Source: Sclerodactyla briareus
Lineage: Eukaryota; Echinodermata; Holothuroidea; Dendrochirotida; Sclerodactylidae
DNA: 64,000 nt
Reading direction: 5' to 3'
NCBI GenBank assembly: GCA_026419785.1
Contig: JAODTK010000500.1
Location: 62,001 to 126,000, forward strand
Program-made: the position numbers and the translations under genes
Notes under the pieces: model-generated
Databases searched by the model: none
Told to the model about the DNA's origin: nothing
The model's input: the letters and a program-made list of their open reading frames with translations, nothing else
Shown: positions 37,421-48,630 of the stretch, one piece after another
How the letters are laid out: every line of letters starts with the position of its first letter
Position numbering within the stretch: position 1 is the stretch's first letter

Positions 37421-37619
37421 ACAAACAAAGGAGCATGTAATATCACACGGCTTGCATAATCAATAGAACAAGCAAAACGGGACTCAATACGGGGTTTTTA
37501 GAGCAGTATACCAAATAATACAAATCATACCATTCAAAGATGGCAACTTAGTTCCACGCTCGCCCAGTCCGAGATCCTTCAGGGAATGATGTTCAATCGA
37601 AACTTGGACAACCTTCTGT

Positions 37620-38040
37620 TAACCGTGCACGGCTCGGTGGCTTATTACGGACGACCAATGAGATAACTCTGATATATATTGTCGTGTCACCCATCGTTAG
37701 CAGGGTTGTAGTTTTTCTTCCAACACGAAGATTCACGAAGCCGATGATCGCGATGGGTGTCGGATTTCTAATTAGGTCCCACTAATCGTGTGATATCTCT
37801 ATGCCTTTTCAAGTCCCATACGAACTTCGAAAGCTCGATTTCCTTCTCGTACGTTTTATTCATGAATTGATTTGGTGTGGTTGTTGTTATATGGATTGAA
37901 ACCACCGCGGACTTTAAGGCGATTAGGTTTAAGATTGCCATTGTCGCCAGTAATAATGGAGAATTTAAATAATTCAATTTTAAGTGTAGGATAATGATAA
38001 AAACTCTCACTGTTCGGGGCTTCAGTCGAAGTCGACAAGC
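37620..38040 (-). mobile_element. Partial tandem copy of the minus-strand RT element (GIY-YIG tail)
   Basis: The minus strand reads 'NNNHTKSIHE' and, in another frame, NKTYEKEIELSKFVWDLKRH. This is the typical core of a GIY-YIG endonuclease ('NHTKSF...ELSKF.W.LK'). It repeats the end of the neighbouring element (35415-35640). It lies just upstream, on the minus strand, of that element's N-terminus, so the two copies are head-to-tail, the arrangement Penelope-like elements commonly show. Confidence 0.7.
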
Positions 38041-38350
38041 CAGCGTTGGTCAGAGGTTATATGACGTTGTTACACGCGATAGTCCGTCCAACTCGTGCAG
38101 TCCAATAAGATAAAATATGGTGTATTGAATTGCTCATGGTTATGTACTGGAAGCATTTTGAAGCTGCAATGTTGTTGGAGAAATTGAAAGAAGTGGAGAT
38201 AAATTGAATTGTACTAAAATTTTCGCCCGTGATGAGACATGATGTCATACTTCTGAAAAGAAGTTTAGCCCGTGAGGGGAGTGGAGTCAGTGTGAGGTCG
38301 GACGTGACGGAACACACATTATATACATACGTAACTCACATATTTTTCAG

Positions 38351-38625
38351 CACCAGCAGAAGTGGAGAGGCACGATCGTATCCGCCAATGACCGCCATGG
38401 TCAATTCTGAACGCGTAAAATGGATTCCACCAATGGCACAGACACGGATGTCTCATCACATCATTACTTCACTGACCCGTTACCAGCTTATACGCCAACT
38501 AGCAGATGCCCGATGTGCCACGAGGGTGACGTTGAAACAGTATTTACTGTGAAACACTTCTACACCTCGGGGGAATTGGAGGAGTTTTACCTGAGTACGA
38601 TATCACAGTGGATTGCCAATCGCTA
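38351..38625 (+). CDS. Receptor tyrosine phosphatase gene: probable fibronectin III exon
   Basis: A strong acceptor CACATATTTTTCAG ends at 38350. The frames give MVNSERVKWIPP, which matches the B-C strands of an FN3 module ('V.W.PP'). TRYQLI (strand C') follows, then DVETVFTVKHF and SGELEEFYLS, resembling the E-F turn with the conserved tyrosine. FN3 modules form the membrane-proximal stalk of receptor phosphatases. The donor is uncertain (a GTACGA at 38595 is possible) and the frame open to 38626 may run past the true end. Frame changes occur at two or three places. Confidence 0.5.
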
Positions 38626-38699
38626 GATTAATGGATCAGAGAGTGGCTTCTCGGGCCTACACTGAAATCAATAGTAAGCTTATACCGTCATTATACAAT

Positions 38700-39480
38700 A
38701 TAGACATAGCCCTTATGAAGGTGAGAGTGTAGGTGACAGATCAGTTAATATTGCCACCACCGGTTGTCACCATTTCAGATTGAATGTGCTGAGAGGAAAC
38801 TCGTACCCAGTAAACGTTTTTCAGGGAGTTAGAAATGGTTCAACTCTCTTCTTGTTGTAGTCGTTATACTTTCGTCATCATCTGTATAAGCCATAAATTG
38901 CTTCCAAAGTTTGCTATACCGTATCATCAAATAACAAAAGCGAGAGAGCATTGGCACTACACTGATTAAGAAATATGTTGCCTGCGGATTCCTGCGCTGT
39001 CTTCTCCGTTGTACACTCTTGCCATTTGCCACATACCAATTCCGGAATTACTGAATAGAAACTCGACCCACTATACAGTTTTGGCTGGTTATTGTTCTTA
39101 TGTACATAAGCCTGTGAAGCAACAAGTCCCAGGCTGAAAGATGCATAATTCAAAATCACAACCAGTCTGGAACAAACACTATTTGGTTATTATGACTCAA
39201 AGGAGAAATAGAGGACGATTGGACCTCTAGTAAAGCCTGCTGTTTTTTGCATAAAAAACAATGAGATGCTGATATCCAATTCTGAACAAAAAACGAAGTA
39301 GACGATTCTGCATAGTCAATAGTATTCTGGTTTATGTGTGTCTGTGCTTTCATATGGCTGTCAATAGCTTCGAACAACTTCATTGCATGACAAATTGTGA
39401 GCATATGGTTCCGGAATAGTTTAACCATATTTTTGCAAGACAGACCATAAGACAAAAATCAACCCACGTTCACTCCACGA
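38700..39480. other. Intron between FN3 exons
   Basis: Minus-strand frames of 67-99 codons (38829-39455) are present but not recognised. The sequence between the two FN3 exons is treated as an intron. Confidence 0.35.
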
Positions 39481-39526
39481 AACGTTTTCCTTGAAGCAGT
39501 ACTTCCTATCATGTTCTCAATGGCAG

Positions 39527-39817
39527 CGGACCAACCGGTGAACCGGGAACCGTCGAAGTGTTCGTCGTTAGTTCAAATCCAGTTACAATGACACTATGGG
39601 GAGCACCTTCGTGTGATTCATGGAAGGTGAAATCATTCTATTCTGTACATTACGAAACGATGGTACCAATGTTCAAACGGATTTGACACCATTGAACAAT
39701 ATCACAATCGATGGTCTTACCCCATACACGGAGTACTCATTCACTGTGGCGGCAAGGTCAGAGGCAGGCTCTGGCCCAGAAAAAGCACTGTGGTGACGGA
39801 AAAAACGGCGGAGGATG
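39527..39817 (+). CDS. Receptor tyrosine phosphatase gene: fibronectin III exon
   Basis: The acceptor ATGTTCTCAATGGCAG ends at 39526 and the donor GTACAG starts at 39818. At 291 bp this is the length of a single-exon FN3 module. It reads TGEPGTVEVFVVSSNPVTMT followed by LWGAP (strands A-B). SFYSVHYE (strand C) follows, then after frame changes DLTPLNNITIDGLTPYTEYS followed by FTVAARSEAGSGPEKA. The tyrosine and 'GL.P.T.Y...V.A....G.G' pattern are the hallmarks of FN3. The phase at the 3' end leaves a split codon (GAG GAT G). Three or so one-base changes interrupt the frame. Confidence 0.82.
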
Positions 39818-39829
39818 GTACAGTACTGT

Positions 39830-41200
39830 TGATATATGGCAGCGAGGGACGAGAACGGTCAATTCGTCTTGCAGGGTGCTAGTTTAACTTTTAATTTTGG
39901 AGGGAGGGGGGGGGGGTACATCATCTGAACAATGAGATGTACACGCTCTCTATACGACGGTATCTTCTTGAATAGAGGTTTTTCTCTGTGTTATGAAATA
40001 AATTCTGAAGTTATCGATGATGAATATATTCTAAATGATAATACCGTCATCCAGCGATTTTATTTTTTAACTATCACCAATGCTTCATCGATTCGCTTCG
40101 ACGAAACTTATTGGGTTCGCAGAAGCATAATACCATTGAATATAGTGGACCCAATTCCTCTGAAAAAACTGAGAATTGTCCGTTGATTATCTGCGGGAAG
40201 GTGGTATTATAGGCTACTCAAATGCTGATATAACAAAAGATTTGAAAAAAAATCAGTAATGCAAATAATAAAAACAAGTGAATAAAAGCGGATGAATGGA
40301 CTTTCCTAATTGTTCCGGAAAAATACATACTCTTCCAAACAAATTCAAACTATACTGATGAGAATCTCCAACAGTGATTTTTTCTTTAAATCGGCGGATG
40401 GCACGCGACCAGAAGCAACTCGGGTTAGAGACAAATTAAACAACTTCCTTTGACCGGAAATATACCGGAGCGGGGTTTGTCAGAAACACGTCATTAAAAG
40501 GTCTCCTCTATATTTGAGGTCTTCCATACGAACTGTACGCCCTCATGCAAACTAGGTATGTACATATATTTCAGGAGGAGCCCTATTTGTGTGACGTTAT
40601 TGTAAATAGTCAGCGAACCTGCGTGTTTGAAATAGTTTCGTTGTCTGAGAGAGTAGGCGCACTAGGGGAAACTGAAGAGGTTGAATTTGCCTACCCTTAG
40701 CCACTGTCGGTACGAGTAGGCATGATTGTATTTCTTAAACAAGCGCAAGTCAGTATGAGGAATTTATCAGTTTAACTGCAAGGAATAACTGTAGTCACCA
40801 GTATGATAGTTATATATGACTATCAAGTAAACATTCCACTCCAGCAAATACTACACAGAGTTGCTATAAATGCGTTATATGTGTTGGAAGGAATGGAGTT
40901 CTAGGAGCATCCACCAATTCGTTAACCCTACAACAACACACTCAGGTAATCTAGGCTGTGGACCTGAGAAGAAAAATGAAAACGTGAGAGCATGGAATAA
41001 TCACGACAGATTGAAGGTTGTCTTGCGCACAAAAGGAAGCTGATCGATTGTTTTCATAAGGCTTATGATCACATTTGTTTGTAGTTCCAGGAACATGGCT
41101 CATTTTAAGGGGAACTGAACGAACGAGACGCCGGCGTGGGTGGGGGGGGATCATCATGAGACGTCCCGCCGAATGGAATTATAATAAAATATGAGGTAAC
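39830..41200. other. Intronic stretch without recognised features
   Basis: Contains a G run at 39907-39916 and otherwise AT-rich sequence. The open frame 39932-40186 (plus, 84 codons) has no family resemblance. Confidence 0.3.
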
Positions 41201-41659
41201 ATAACCAATTTTGTTCACTCTTTGTAATTATAAACAATAAATACGTGATTACAATGACAATACAATACATTTTTCAGAGTAATCGTGAATCGAAGACAAC
41301 AATGCTTAAGAAATTACATAAAATTATGTATGTGGGGGTAATTGACTGTAAATAAAATAGAACAAGAGGGTGCTTCCCGAAATCTCCACCGCGAGATTGG
41401 AGCTGTTATTAGCGGTGTTACTTATCACTAAGTCAATTTTGGGGTTTAATACGACCCGAAAAAGGTATTACTGCTGTTGCAATAAAAAAAAATGGTTAGT
41501 GCTATGAATTTCAAGTTGCGATAGCTATCCGAGGGAAAATGTCTAACCAGGTATATACGACTTTGAACGTGCGGGCCGGTAATGGAAAAGCTTTGGAATT
41601 GCACTGCGTGAGCGCATGATAAGAGTGATCAAGGAAGGAATGCCAACACCAAAATTATT

Positions 41660-41702
41660 CGTTAGTATAATATATATTATTAGTATTATAGTTATTATTA
41701 AC
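41660..41702. repeat. AT/ATT-rich simple repeat
   Basis: Interrupted TAT/ATT units just before the possible exon. Confidence 0.6.
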
Positions 41703-41721
41703 TATGTTTTGTTTTCAACAG

Positions 41722-41878
41722 ATTTCACATCGCATATCGAAAACATACGATTCTACTTTTTTTGATGCGAGGGAGGGCGACTTTGGTCAACCACAGGATA
41801 TAGGAGACAATAGTAGTCACTGTGATAACGAATCTGTCCCCATCCATGTTATGGGAGAAGATGAGTGCCCTACACGAG
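41722..41878 (+). CDS. Possible exon of unknown content in receptor gene
   Basis: A strong acceptor (ATGTTTTGTTTTCAACAG, ending 41721) and a good donor (GTAGGT at 41879) enclose an open frame: ISHRISKTYDSTFFDAREG and HVMGEDECPTR. The frame is free of stops, which is unusual for this window. It lies between the FN3 exon at 39.5 kb and the membrane-proximal exon at 46.7 kb, so it would be extracellular if part of the same transcript. The content is acidic and low in hydrophobic residues, more like a linker or cytoplasmic segment. Could be alternative or false. Confidence 0.35.
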
Positions 41879-42312
41879 GTAGGTCGTGGAGAAGAAGAAA
41901 GCATGGGTAATGGAAACACGAGGTTTACTCAGGTAGGCATGGGTGAGCAACTCAATTTGAAGAATAGTTGCGACGCGTGATAATATAAGCCACTTGCGCT
42001 CGGAATTATATATACATTCAGATAGTTACAATGTATAGATCGGGCCATGTTCGTTAACAAATAGAAAGTATTCAGGATGAAAACACAAACGAAGACCAAT
42101 ATATAAAATGTACATATGTTGATATCATTTCCGGATAATGAGAACGTCATATGATTTATAAGGTGTTGTTGGATTTAGTTCGAATGTAATCTGAAATCAA
42201 CATAGCACAAAACGGTTCGGACTGTATGACTGGGCTTTGGGGCGTCGCTTCTCGCTCGTCTGAACTCTGTTTGGAAGAGACCCAGTGGTAGTCACTATTT
42301 GTGTGTTTGTAG

Positions 42313-42362
42313 CGCGCGTGATTGTTGTTGTTGTGCGTGGCGTTGTTGTTTGTGGTTGTGTT
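42313..42362. repeat. (GTT)n-like simple repeat
   Basis: GTTGTTGTTGTG blocks on the plus strand, read as polyasparagine on the minus strand. Confidence 0.7.
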
Positions 42363-43189
42363 CACTCCAAAATAGTAAAATTCGTGAACACGATTCTCAG
42401 GAAATTGACCGCGCTCTCATATAGTCGGTGCGTAACAAGATAATTAGGGTTCCACCTGATTACATTTCTACATCGAAATTCGCTCATTAGGTGAGATAGT
42501 TACTTACCTCGAGTGTAATTGTGTGGACGGATAGTTACGGTGGGAGGAGTTGAAATTTCACCGTTGCAAGGTGTAGTTGAACTTCATACGAAACATTGTA
42601 TGGGTTCGTAAGTTCTGAATAACAGTAACTGTGTTGCACATAGGTTTCTTTGAATATGTTACATATGTTGATTAATGTTTATAGTTTCGGTGATAGCCGT
42701 TGCTATACCTTTGATCCAAATAAATTAAAAAAAAAAAACCCTGAGATAACTGCTGTCTTTGAGCACTGGGACTGGCAATTTACTGTCTATGAGCTAATTT
42801 GTCTTATTTTCCGTTTTTGTTCGAAAAGCCTAGTCGAATTGGGGTTTTATTAAAACGGCGATATTATCGAGCAATCTTACATTAAGTACTTGGTGTGTGA
42901 CCTGCAGGGCGGGAGCAGCTGGAAACTCATTAGGCAACTGACAATCGTGCGCAGTAATGGCCGATATAAGTAATACGACAATCTCGATTTTGAGGCGTTG
43001 AAAACCCGCTCTAATTGGCGTCATGAAAAACAGGATTAATAGGCTCAGTTGGGGATAAGGTATTGCGTCTGATGTATCTTACTATCTAGACGCCAGTTTT
43101 TCGGTTACGGAAACCTACACCAAAACTCAAATCTTCACGGAACAATTCGAAATGAAAAATGTCCGGTCAGCGACGTAATAATATAGTAG

Positions 43190-43330
43190 CCTGGGGAGCG
43201 CCGTTACCGATTGGTTAGCAACGGACTGAAGTTTCTTTGTCTGTCCAGCGAGTTCCAGGCTCGCCTCTTTTCGTCCGTATATCTTTTCTTTTCCATCCTT
43301 ATTGTCGAGGTAGGCTCTGGTGCCACCAGT
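43190..43330 (+). mobile_element. tRNA-derived SINE, degenerate
   Basis: The A-box-like CCGATTGGTTAGCAACGG (43207-43224) is followed about 40 bases later by a B-box-like GCGAGTTCCAGGCTCG (43249-43264) and CTCTTTTCG. The layout matches a tRNA head as in the SINE at 33.2 kb, though the B box is less exact. Confidence 0.45.
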
Positions 43331-43339
43331 AATTGTTAC

Positions 43340-45880
43340 ATGATTGGTGTAGGGAAGGTGGAGGGCAGTTGGTTCGGGGAATGGAGCAGGCGGGGGAGTG
43401 CGTTTTCGATAGCAAAATGCTATTTACAGTTCCCTAAAAATTCTCAAGATGAAAAAAAATGTAACATTCATAAGAATATTATCTAACATTATGCGGTCAC
43501 ATCCAGCCAAGAAATCAATAGGGGTTGTGTGGTGGTGAGGAGTTGAAGAGACGGGGGATACAGGTGAAGGGACGTGGGCCTGTATTACTGAATTTCATGG
43601 GAGTGCGAACTTCTGGGACCCATTGGGTTTCATGAACCTATCGCTAACCTTTTCTCAACCGGCCAACCATAATTGGTGGAAATGAAACGTGATATTCATT
43701 TATAAATTCTACTAAAAGGCGGGTGGGAGAAAAAATGAAGGCATACGTATTCAGTCTGGGCCCTATTAGTAACTAGCAGTTGGAGACGAACATGGTTCAG
43801 CAATTTTGCATCTTAACATAGTTCTTCTTGTCTCGCCTGAATTTGTTCAAAGAGAGCGAAGTGCTCAATTGTTGGGTCTGCGTGGGCCCGTTTGTATGTC
43901 AGCCGCTTGTCGTCCGTATGGTCTGTCTGTATGAGTGGTTCGACATCTACTAAACCGTGAAAGTCATTCGCAGATGCATTGAAGTGTACACAAACTGGCT
44001 AGATTTCTGGCATAATATGTGCTTGAATAGTCTAATTTGCATAATCGAGCAAATTGACAGGTTCTGCAAAAACTGGGCGGTGGGGAGGAGGATCAACTTC
44101 ACCCATCAGCTGGAAGAAGGCGCTTCGGTGATAGTGGAACCCTGCATAGTAACTGAATAAAAACTATTGACGCGCAACAGGTAGACACATTATGGCGATC
44201 GCCTTGTTTTTTAGGTGCTTCATATCAAAGTTGTGAGGATCAATAATGAATAGATAACGTGAATGATTAATTCTTCCGGGAGACTACATCTATTCGTTGA
44301 AAGAACCTTCTCTTGCTGTTAAGGATAACGTTGAAAATCACAACGTACCAAGTTTCGTGCAAGACGAGAGGGCAACCGATCATGACACGAGTCGATGTTG
44401 GATCTAGATTTGGATCTGTAGTCGGCAAACACCACCGTTGAGGTCTGGATTATATAAGTTCTAAGTTCACGTTTAAATTAAATTAGGGTTTTGCGGTTAA
44501 CAACCTGATGGCTGGAACATTCCAAGTGGATGGTAGTTGAAAAGAAGCGTGATGGTTTACACTTGTTCTTTTTCAAACCTGCTGAATAAACCTTGGGGGT
44601 TTAAGTCCTCTTGTAACACGTTGTCTAGAGTGACAGCACAATCCGAGGCAAAAAACTTATATATCATATTGCACAGCCACACCAAAACGAAAACCAGGTA
44701 GAACCATTTGTGATCAAGGATGGCAGTCAAGTTAAACGGTTGCAAAACTCCAGGAGTTGCTTTGGGCCGATGTTCGGTATCAAGTACTAGTTCCACTATG
44801 TGTTGAGATTATTGGTCTAGTTTCACAGTCCCTTCATAAACTTGACAGGGCTGCAGGCCTCCAGGAGCTGGCATGGCAGCTAGGCCTGAATAACACAACG
44901 GTTGTGAAACAGCAACGATAAAGACGAGCTATTAGACAGAAATATGCAACGTAAGTCTAAACGCATTTCCATGAACAACAGATTATACCCGGGAAGCATT
45001 AATCTGTCCTGTATATATGATATACTGTTTGATGTCATTTTTCCCGTTGTGTAATCAGATGCTTGACAACGACACATTCTGTAGTATATTATGCTATTAT
45101 AGGGAATGTCAGCAGCTCCTTGGTCGCGTAAACGAGAAAGAGAATAACAGAGTAAGTGTCATAATCGGCCAGATCCACACTGGCTAAAGATACATTTGAC
45201 AGTAGTAATGGTCATGTTATTACTGACCGCGAACTGTTTAGAACGAGTGTTGTAACTCCAGATCGATGAGCGTCCTGTGTGCGGGTGGTGTTTCAGTACT
45301 CTTATTGAGTCGATATTACGGCCAATTCGTGCTGTTATTTCAACTGTTTAATAGACGGCACCAAGCAAACAGAATTTGGAAGGAGGTCCATCCTAACCAT
45401 CTATCTGCAGTATCAAAATATGGCCCACTTACCCAGTTTATGCCAATAAGGTTCTGCATTTTGTGATACACGGGTGATAACTCTAACTCAAATGGAAGGG
45501 AAACTGCTGCAGTTGTACAGAAACTGAAATAACAGTTATGCATCTACTAAATATGTCAGTTCTATATTTCTCGTTGCGAGTTAGAGGTCTTCTGAGCTTA
45601 TGCTTGTGTATTGCACGAGAACGAAAAAAACAACAACAAACAATCAATGATATTGATTTTATACTTGCATTATTTCTGCAATTGTTCGTGTTCCCTAATG
45701 AGATCCGCATCAATTAGAAATGAAAATTGAAAAACAAATTTGAAAAAATAGGGTAGGCGGTGATGATTATTTTTTTTTTTTTTAGAGAGAAGCCAGTAGA
45801 ATAAAGCACATGCTGAGTTATTGCTTAATGTATATAGCATAGTGGAATACAACTATTGTTCAGCTATAGTGTCCTGTATT
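43340..45880. other. Intronic stretch without confident features
   Basis: No exon could be supported. One plus-strand phrase, LDRAAGLQELAWQLGLNNTT (about 44844-44903), looks coding and recalls either a death-domain helix or a helix-turn-helix of a transposase. It has no convincing flanks. A run of T (45770-45782) and other AT-rich tracts are present. Confidence 0.3.
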
Positions 45881-45885
45881 ATTGC

Positions 45886-46025
45886 CTATTGAGAATGACA
45901 CTACTGTATATGCGGACCCATAATAGGCAAACGTTGACCCTATTGCGAACGAACACTATTTATCGCGACCCCTTAATAGCTAACGGTTAGCTCTAGTAAG
46001 CAGTTCTGTACGGTTAGCCCCTATG
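45886..46025 (+). repeat. Degenerate minisatellite, about 2.5 units of 51-54 bp
   Basis: CTATTGAGAATGACACTA...GGACCCATAATAGGCAAACG is followed by CTATTGCGAACGAACACTA...GACCCCTTAATAGCTAACGG and a partial third unit starting at 45991. Confidence 0.6.
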
Positions 46026-46672
46026 GCATTTGTTTTTCAATCATTAGTTATTAAATGGAACTAAGCCTCAGTGGGTTTTGTAAGCTCACTCTATGTCATA
46101 ATTCATGTGACGTTTTCAAAGGACCTAGCGCTTATCCAAAATTATTTAATCAATGATTATTGAATATTTCTTGAGAACTGTCACGTCATTACATCAAATC
46201 TATTTGACACGAGGTTGGGCCACGTCGATGAATGCAAACTCTGTTCTGAATACTTAAATTGTCAAACACACGGGTGAAAAAATGGGTATATTGTGTTCAA
46301 TCCCAGCACAGGTCACAATTTTCTCACTGTACTAGGCCCAGACTAGGCGGTTTGGGTGAGGTTTTGCACACTGCATGTGCAACATGGAGCAGCAGGGTTA
46401 CCCTTTGACCTTTGACATATTAGCATTATCATATCGTTAACTGTTAACCGTGAGCTGGCCTTTTCTGTAACAGAGGCCTCGTATCTGTTCATTATTCATT
46501 ATAAAGTGTAATTCCTTAATCTGTCGTGTACAGCGGTCATACAGTAGGATACAACAAGGTGGAGGATTAGGACGAGCCGTGATGTGGAAGGAGTGGGAAC
46601 ATACTACGATTTTTTTGTGGGGGAAACTCTACTGACTGGATATCGCTGACTAGTTACCAAAAAAACGAACAG

Positions 46673-46786
46673 GAACAGGTGTTTACTATCGTGACAGCAA
46701 GACCTACAGTGGCTATTATAACGCACCATTACAATCTAATGTGGATTACAGAATGTATGTTTGCCCGTGGAAGCAAAGTACAGGAG
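46673..46786 (+). CDS. Receptor tyrosine phosphatase gene: membrane-proximal FN3 end exon
   Basis: The acceptor AAAAACGAACAG (ending 46672) and donor GTGAGC (46787) enclose an uninterrupted frame: VYYRDSKTYSGYYNAPLQSN followed by VDYRMYVCPWKQSTGG. The pattern 'GDGKTYGGYYNAPL....DY..Y' is characteristic of the last FN3-related segment before the membrane in receptor tyrosine phosphatases. It recurs in PTPRM/K/T-type and related receptors and is the second-best family marker in this gene. The exon is free of frame changes. A start at 46679, using the next AG, is also possible. Confidence 0.75.
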
Positions 46787-47880
46787 GTGAGCCTTTTTTA
46801 CCCACACTGCAGACAATTTCGTGAAGTATGCTCCGAGAAGATTGATTGGCAGTCGCAATATGCCAAGTACGGCCAGTCGTTGTGTGCTTACTACTTGCTC
46901 TAGTCGTGAAAAGGTGGTACGGATTTACGCCTTATGACTGTCGGGCTAGGGTGGTTTTGAAATTTGGTGAGGCGCACCCCCCCGTATCACACAAAATGGG
47001 TCCGAACATCCCAGGTATGCTGAGTTGGTTACACATGTCAACTATGGCACAACATGTTCCGCTTTAAGAACCACTAAGGGAGTGATCGAAAAGTTTCGAG
47101 AAAAAAGTGATGTTTTAAACTTATTGACAAAGATTTAAGTTTCGTGACATTACTGTGAAATTTTGGACTACCCCAGTATTTGTTATGTTCCATCAGATTC
47201 AAATGACTGGTAATGGCCCTTGGTACACATCAGTGATTGAATATTGAATAGATTTCCATTTTTTCTCCTACAGTGCGTTTTGGTGTTAATTGAGAGCTTG
47301 AATTGTCTTTTCTGAAGCACAGAGCACAGCCCGACGAACGTATACATAGTGTCAATTTTCAAATATAATTAACCATCCTTGATATGTTCAAAATGCAAGA
47401 CCTGAATATAACAACTACCATGTATCCTCTGAAAATCATCTAACCTGCCTTCATGTAAATCGTCAACACTCCGTTTTGCATTCAAATCTAATGACAAAAA
47501 CCAATTAATTATACCTGATGTGTTTATGTGTTTCCGAACACAGGCTCAACAATTGCAATAAAAACAATGGTATTCTATTCACAGCATGTAGGCCCATATT
47601 ATAATGTGTAGTGAACTAGAGAACATTGTTTCAACAATCAATTCACGGATGTCCAGTGTTGTCTGGGAACGCAGTGTTGAATTGAATCTCCTGGGAAGCC
47701 CAATAGATTGCGCCTGGTTTAGGCAATAATGACAATACATCATTTTTCGTCATATTTCACTTCGACGCGTGCCACCCATCCATTACGTAACGATAATACT
47801 GAAAAAACTTGCGCTCTCCTCCTTATGCCTTTATTGGATATGCACCCACGCACCCAGAAGAAAAGAAATCACACATATCA

Positions 47881-48273
47881 TCAGTGACTGGGTATCATTT
47901 GCGTGAACCTCAGAACCGCCATTGTAACATTCAATGTGAAGTCAGGTGCGTGTTTCTGACATGCAATTGTTTTTGTTTGCATCCCTTGCCGATCCTCTTT
48001 TCTTAAAATAACGGCAGCCCACTTTCCCGAATAACAGTATTCCATCAGCATCCACTGAAAATCCTCATCCTGCAGTCCGCGGTTCCTCCAACTCTTACAA
48101 GCGCGAGGGTCACAATTTGAGCCTAGAAATAACCCGTTTATTTTCCTCTTTCTCTCCCAAGATAACATTTCGTAGTCAATTACAGGAATGTTCAGCATAG
48201 CTGCTCGGAAAACCCCATGTTTTTTGAGGACCCTACCATGCTCCAAAATTTGGGGCCACCCATTCCCTTCCAA
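47881..48273 (-). other. Unrecognised 130-codon open frame
   Basis: This is one of the longest uninterrupted frames in the window. It is basic and cysteine-containing: LKKHGVFRAAMLNIPVIDYE and SNCDPRACKSWRNRG, ending in VTMAVLRFTQMIPSH. The minus-strand sense is opposite to the receptor gene. No domain was recognised. A transposon-derived protein fragment is the likeliest explanation, but chance cannot be excluded. Confidence 0.3.
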
Positions 48274-48581
48274 TCTTTATAATTACCAATTCCCTATATT
48301 GAAAAAATGACCAAGAATCAGTGTTTCCGTCGCTGCTTAAAACCACATTTTGCATAAATTTAAAAGTTCATTTAGGGCCTTACCCACCTCCATTACAATT
48401 TGGGATAACTCAGCCCATGGAATCAGCAATTGGATCTTAATTAAAAAAAAAATCGGTGAAAAAAAAAATGCTCCGAATTGCAAAAGATGCGTTGAGTGAC
48501 GATAATGCGTGTGGTATAATGACCATGGCTCGCCCACCCAACAATTTGCGAAAACCATCAAGGAATCGTGACAACACCACT

Positions 48582-48630
48582 CACCCCCCCCCCCCCCCCC
48601 CCCCCACAAAAAATACACGCACACACGCAC
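48582..48630. repeat. Poly-C run with (CA) tail
   Basis: More than 20 C in a row, then ACACACGCAC. The run length is uncertain. Confidence 0.85.

Noticed and set aside
42156-42365. Asn-rich minus-strand frame
   Set aside because: Explained by the GTT simple repeat.
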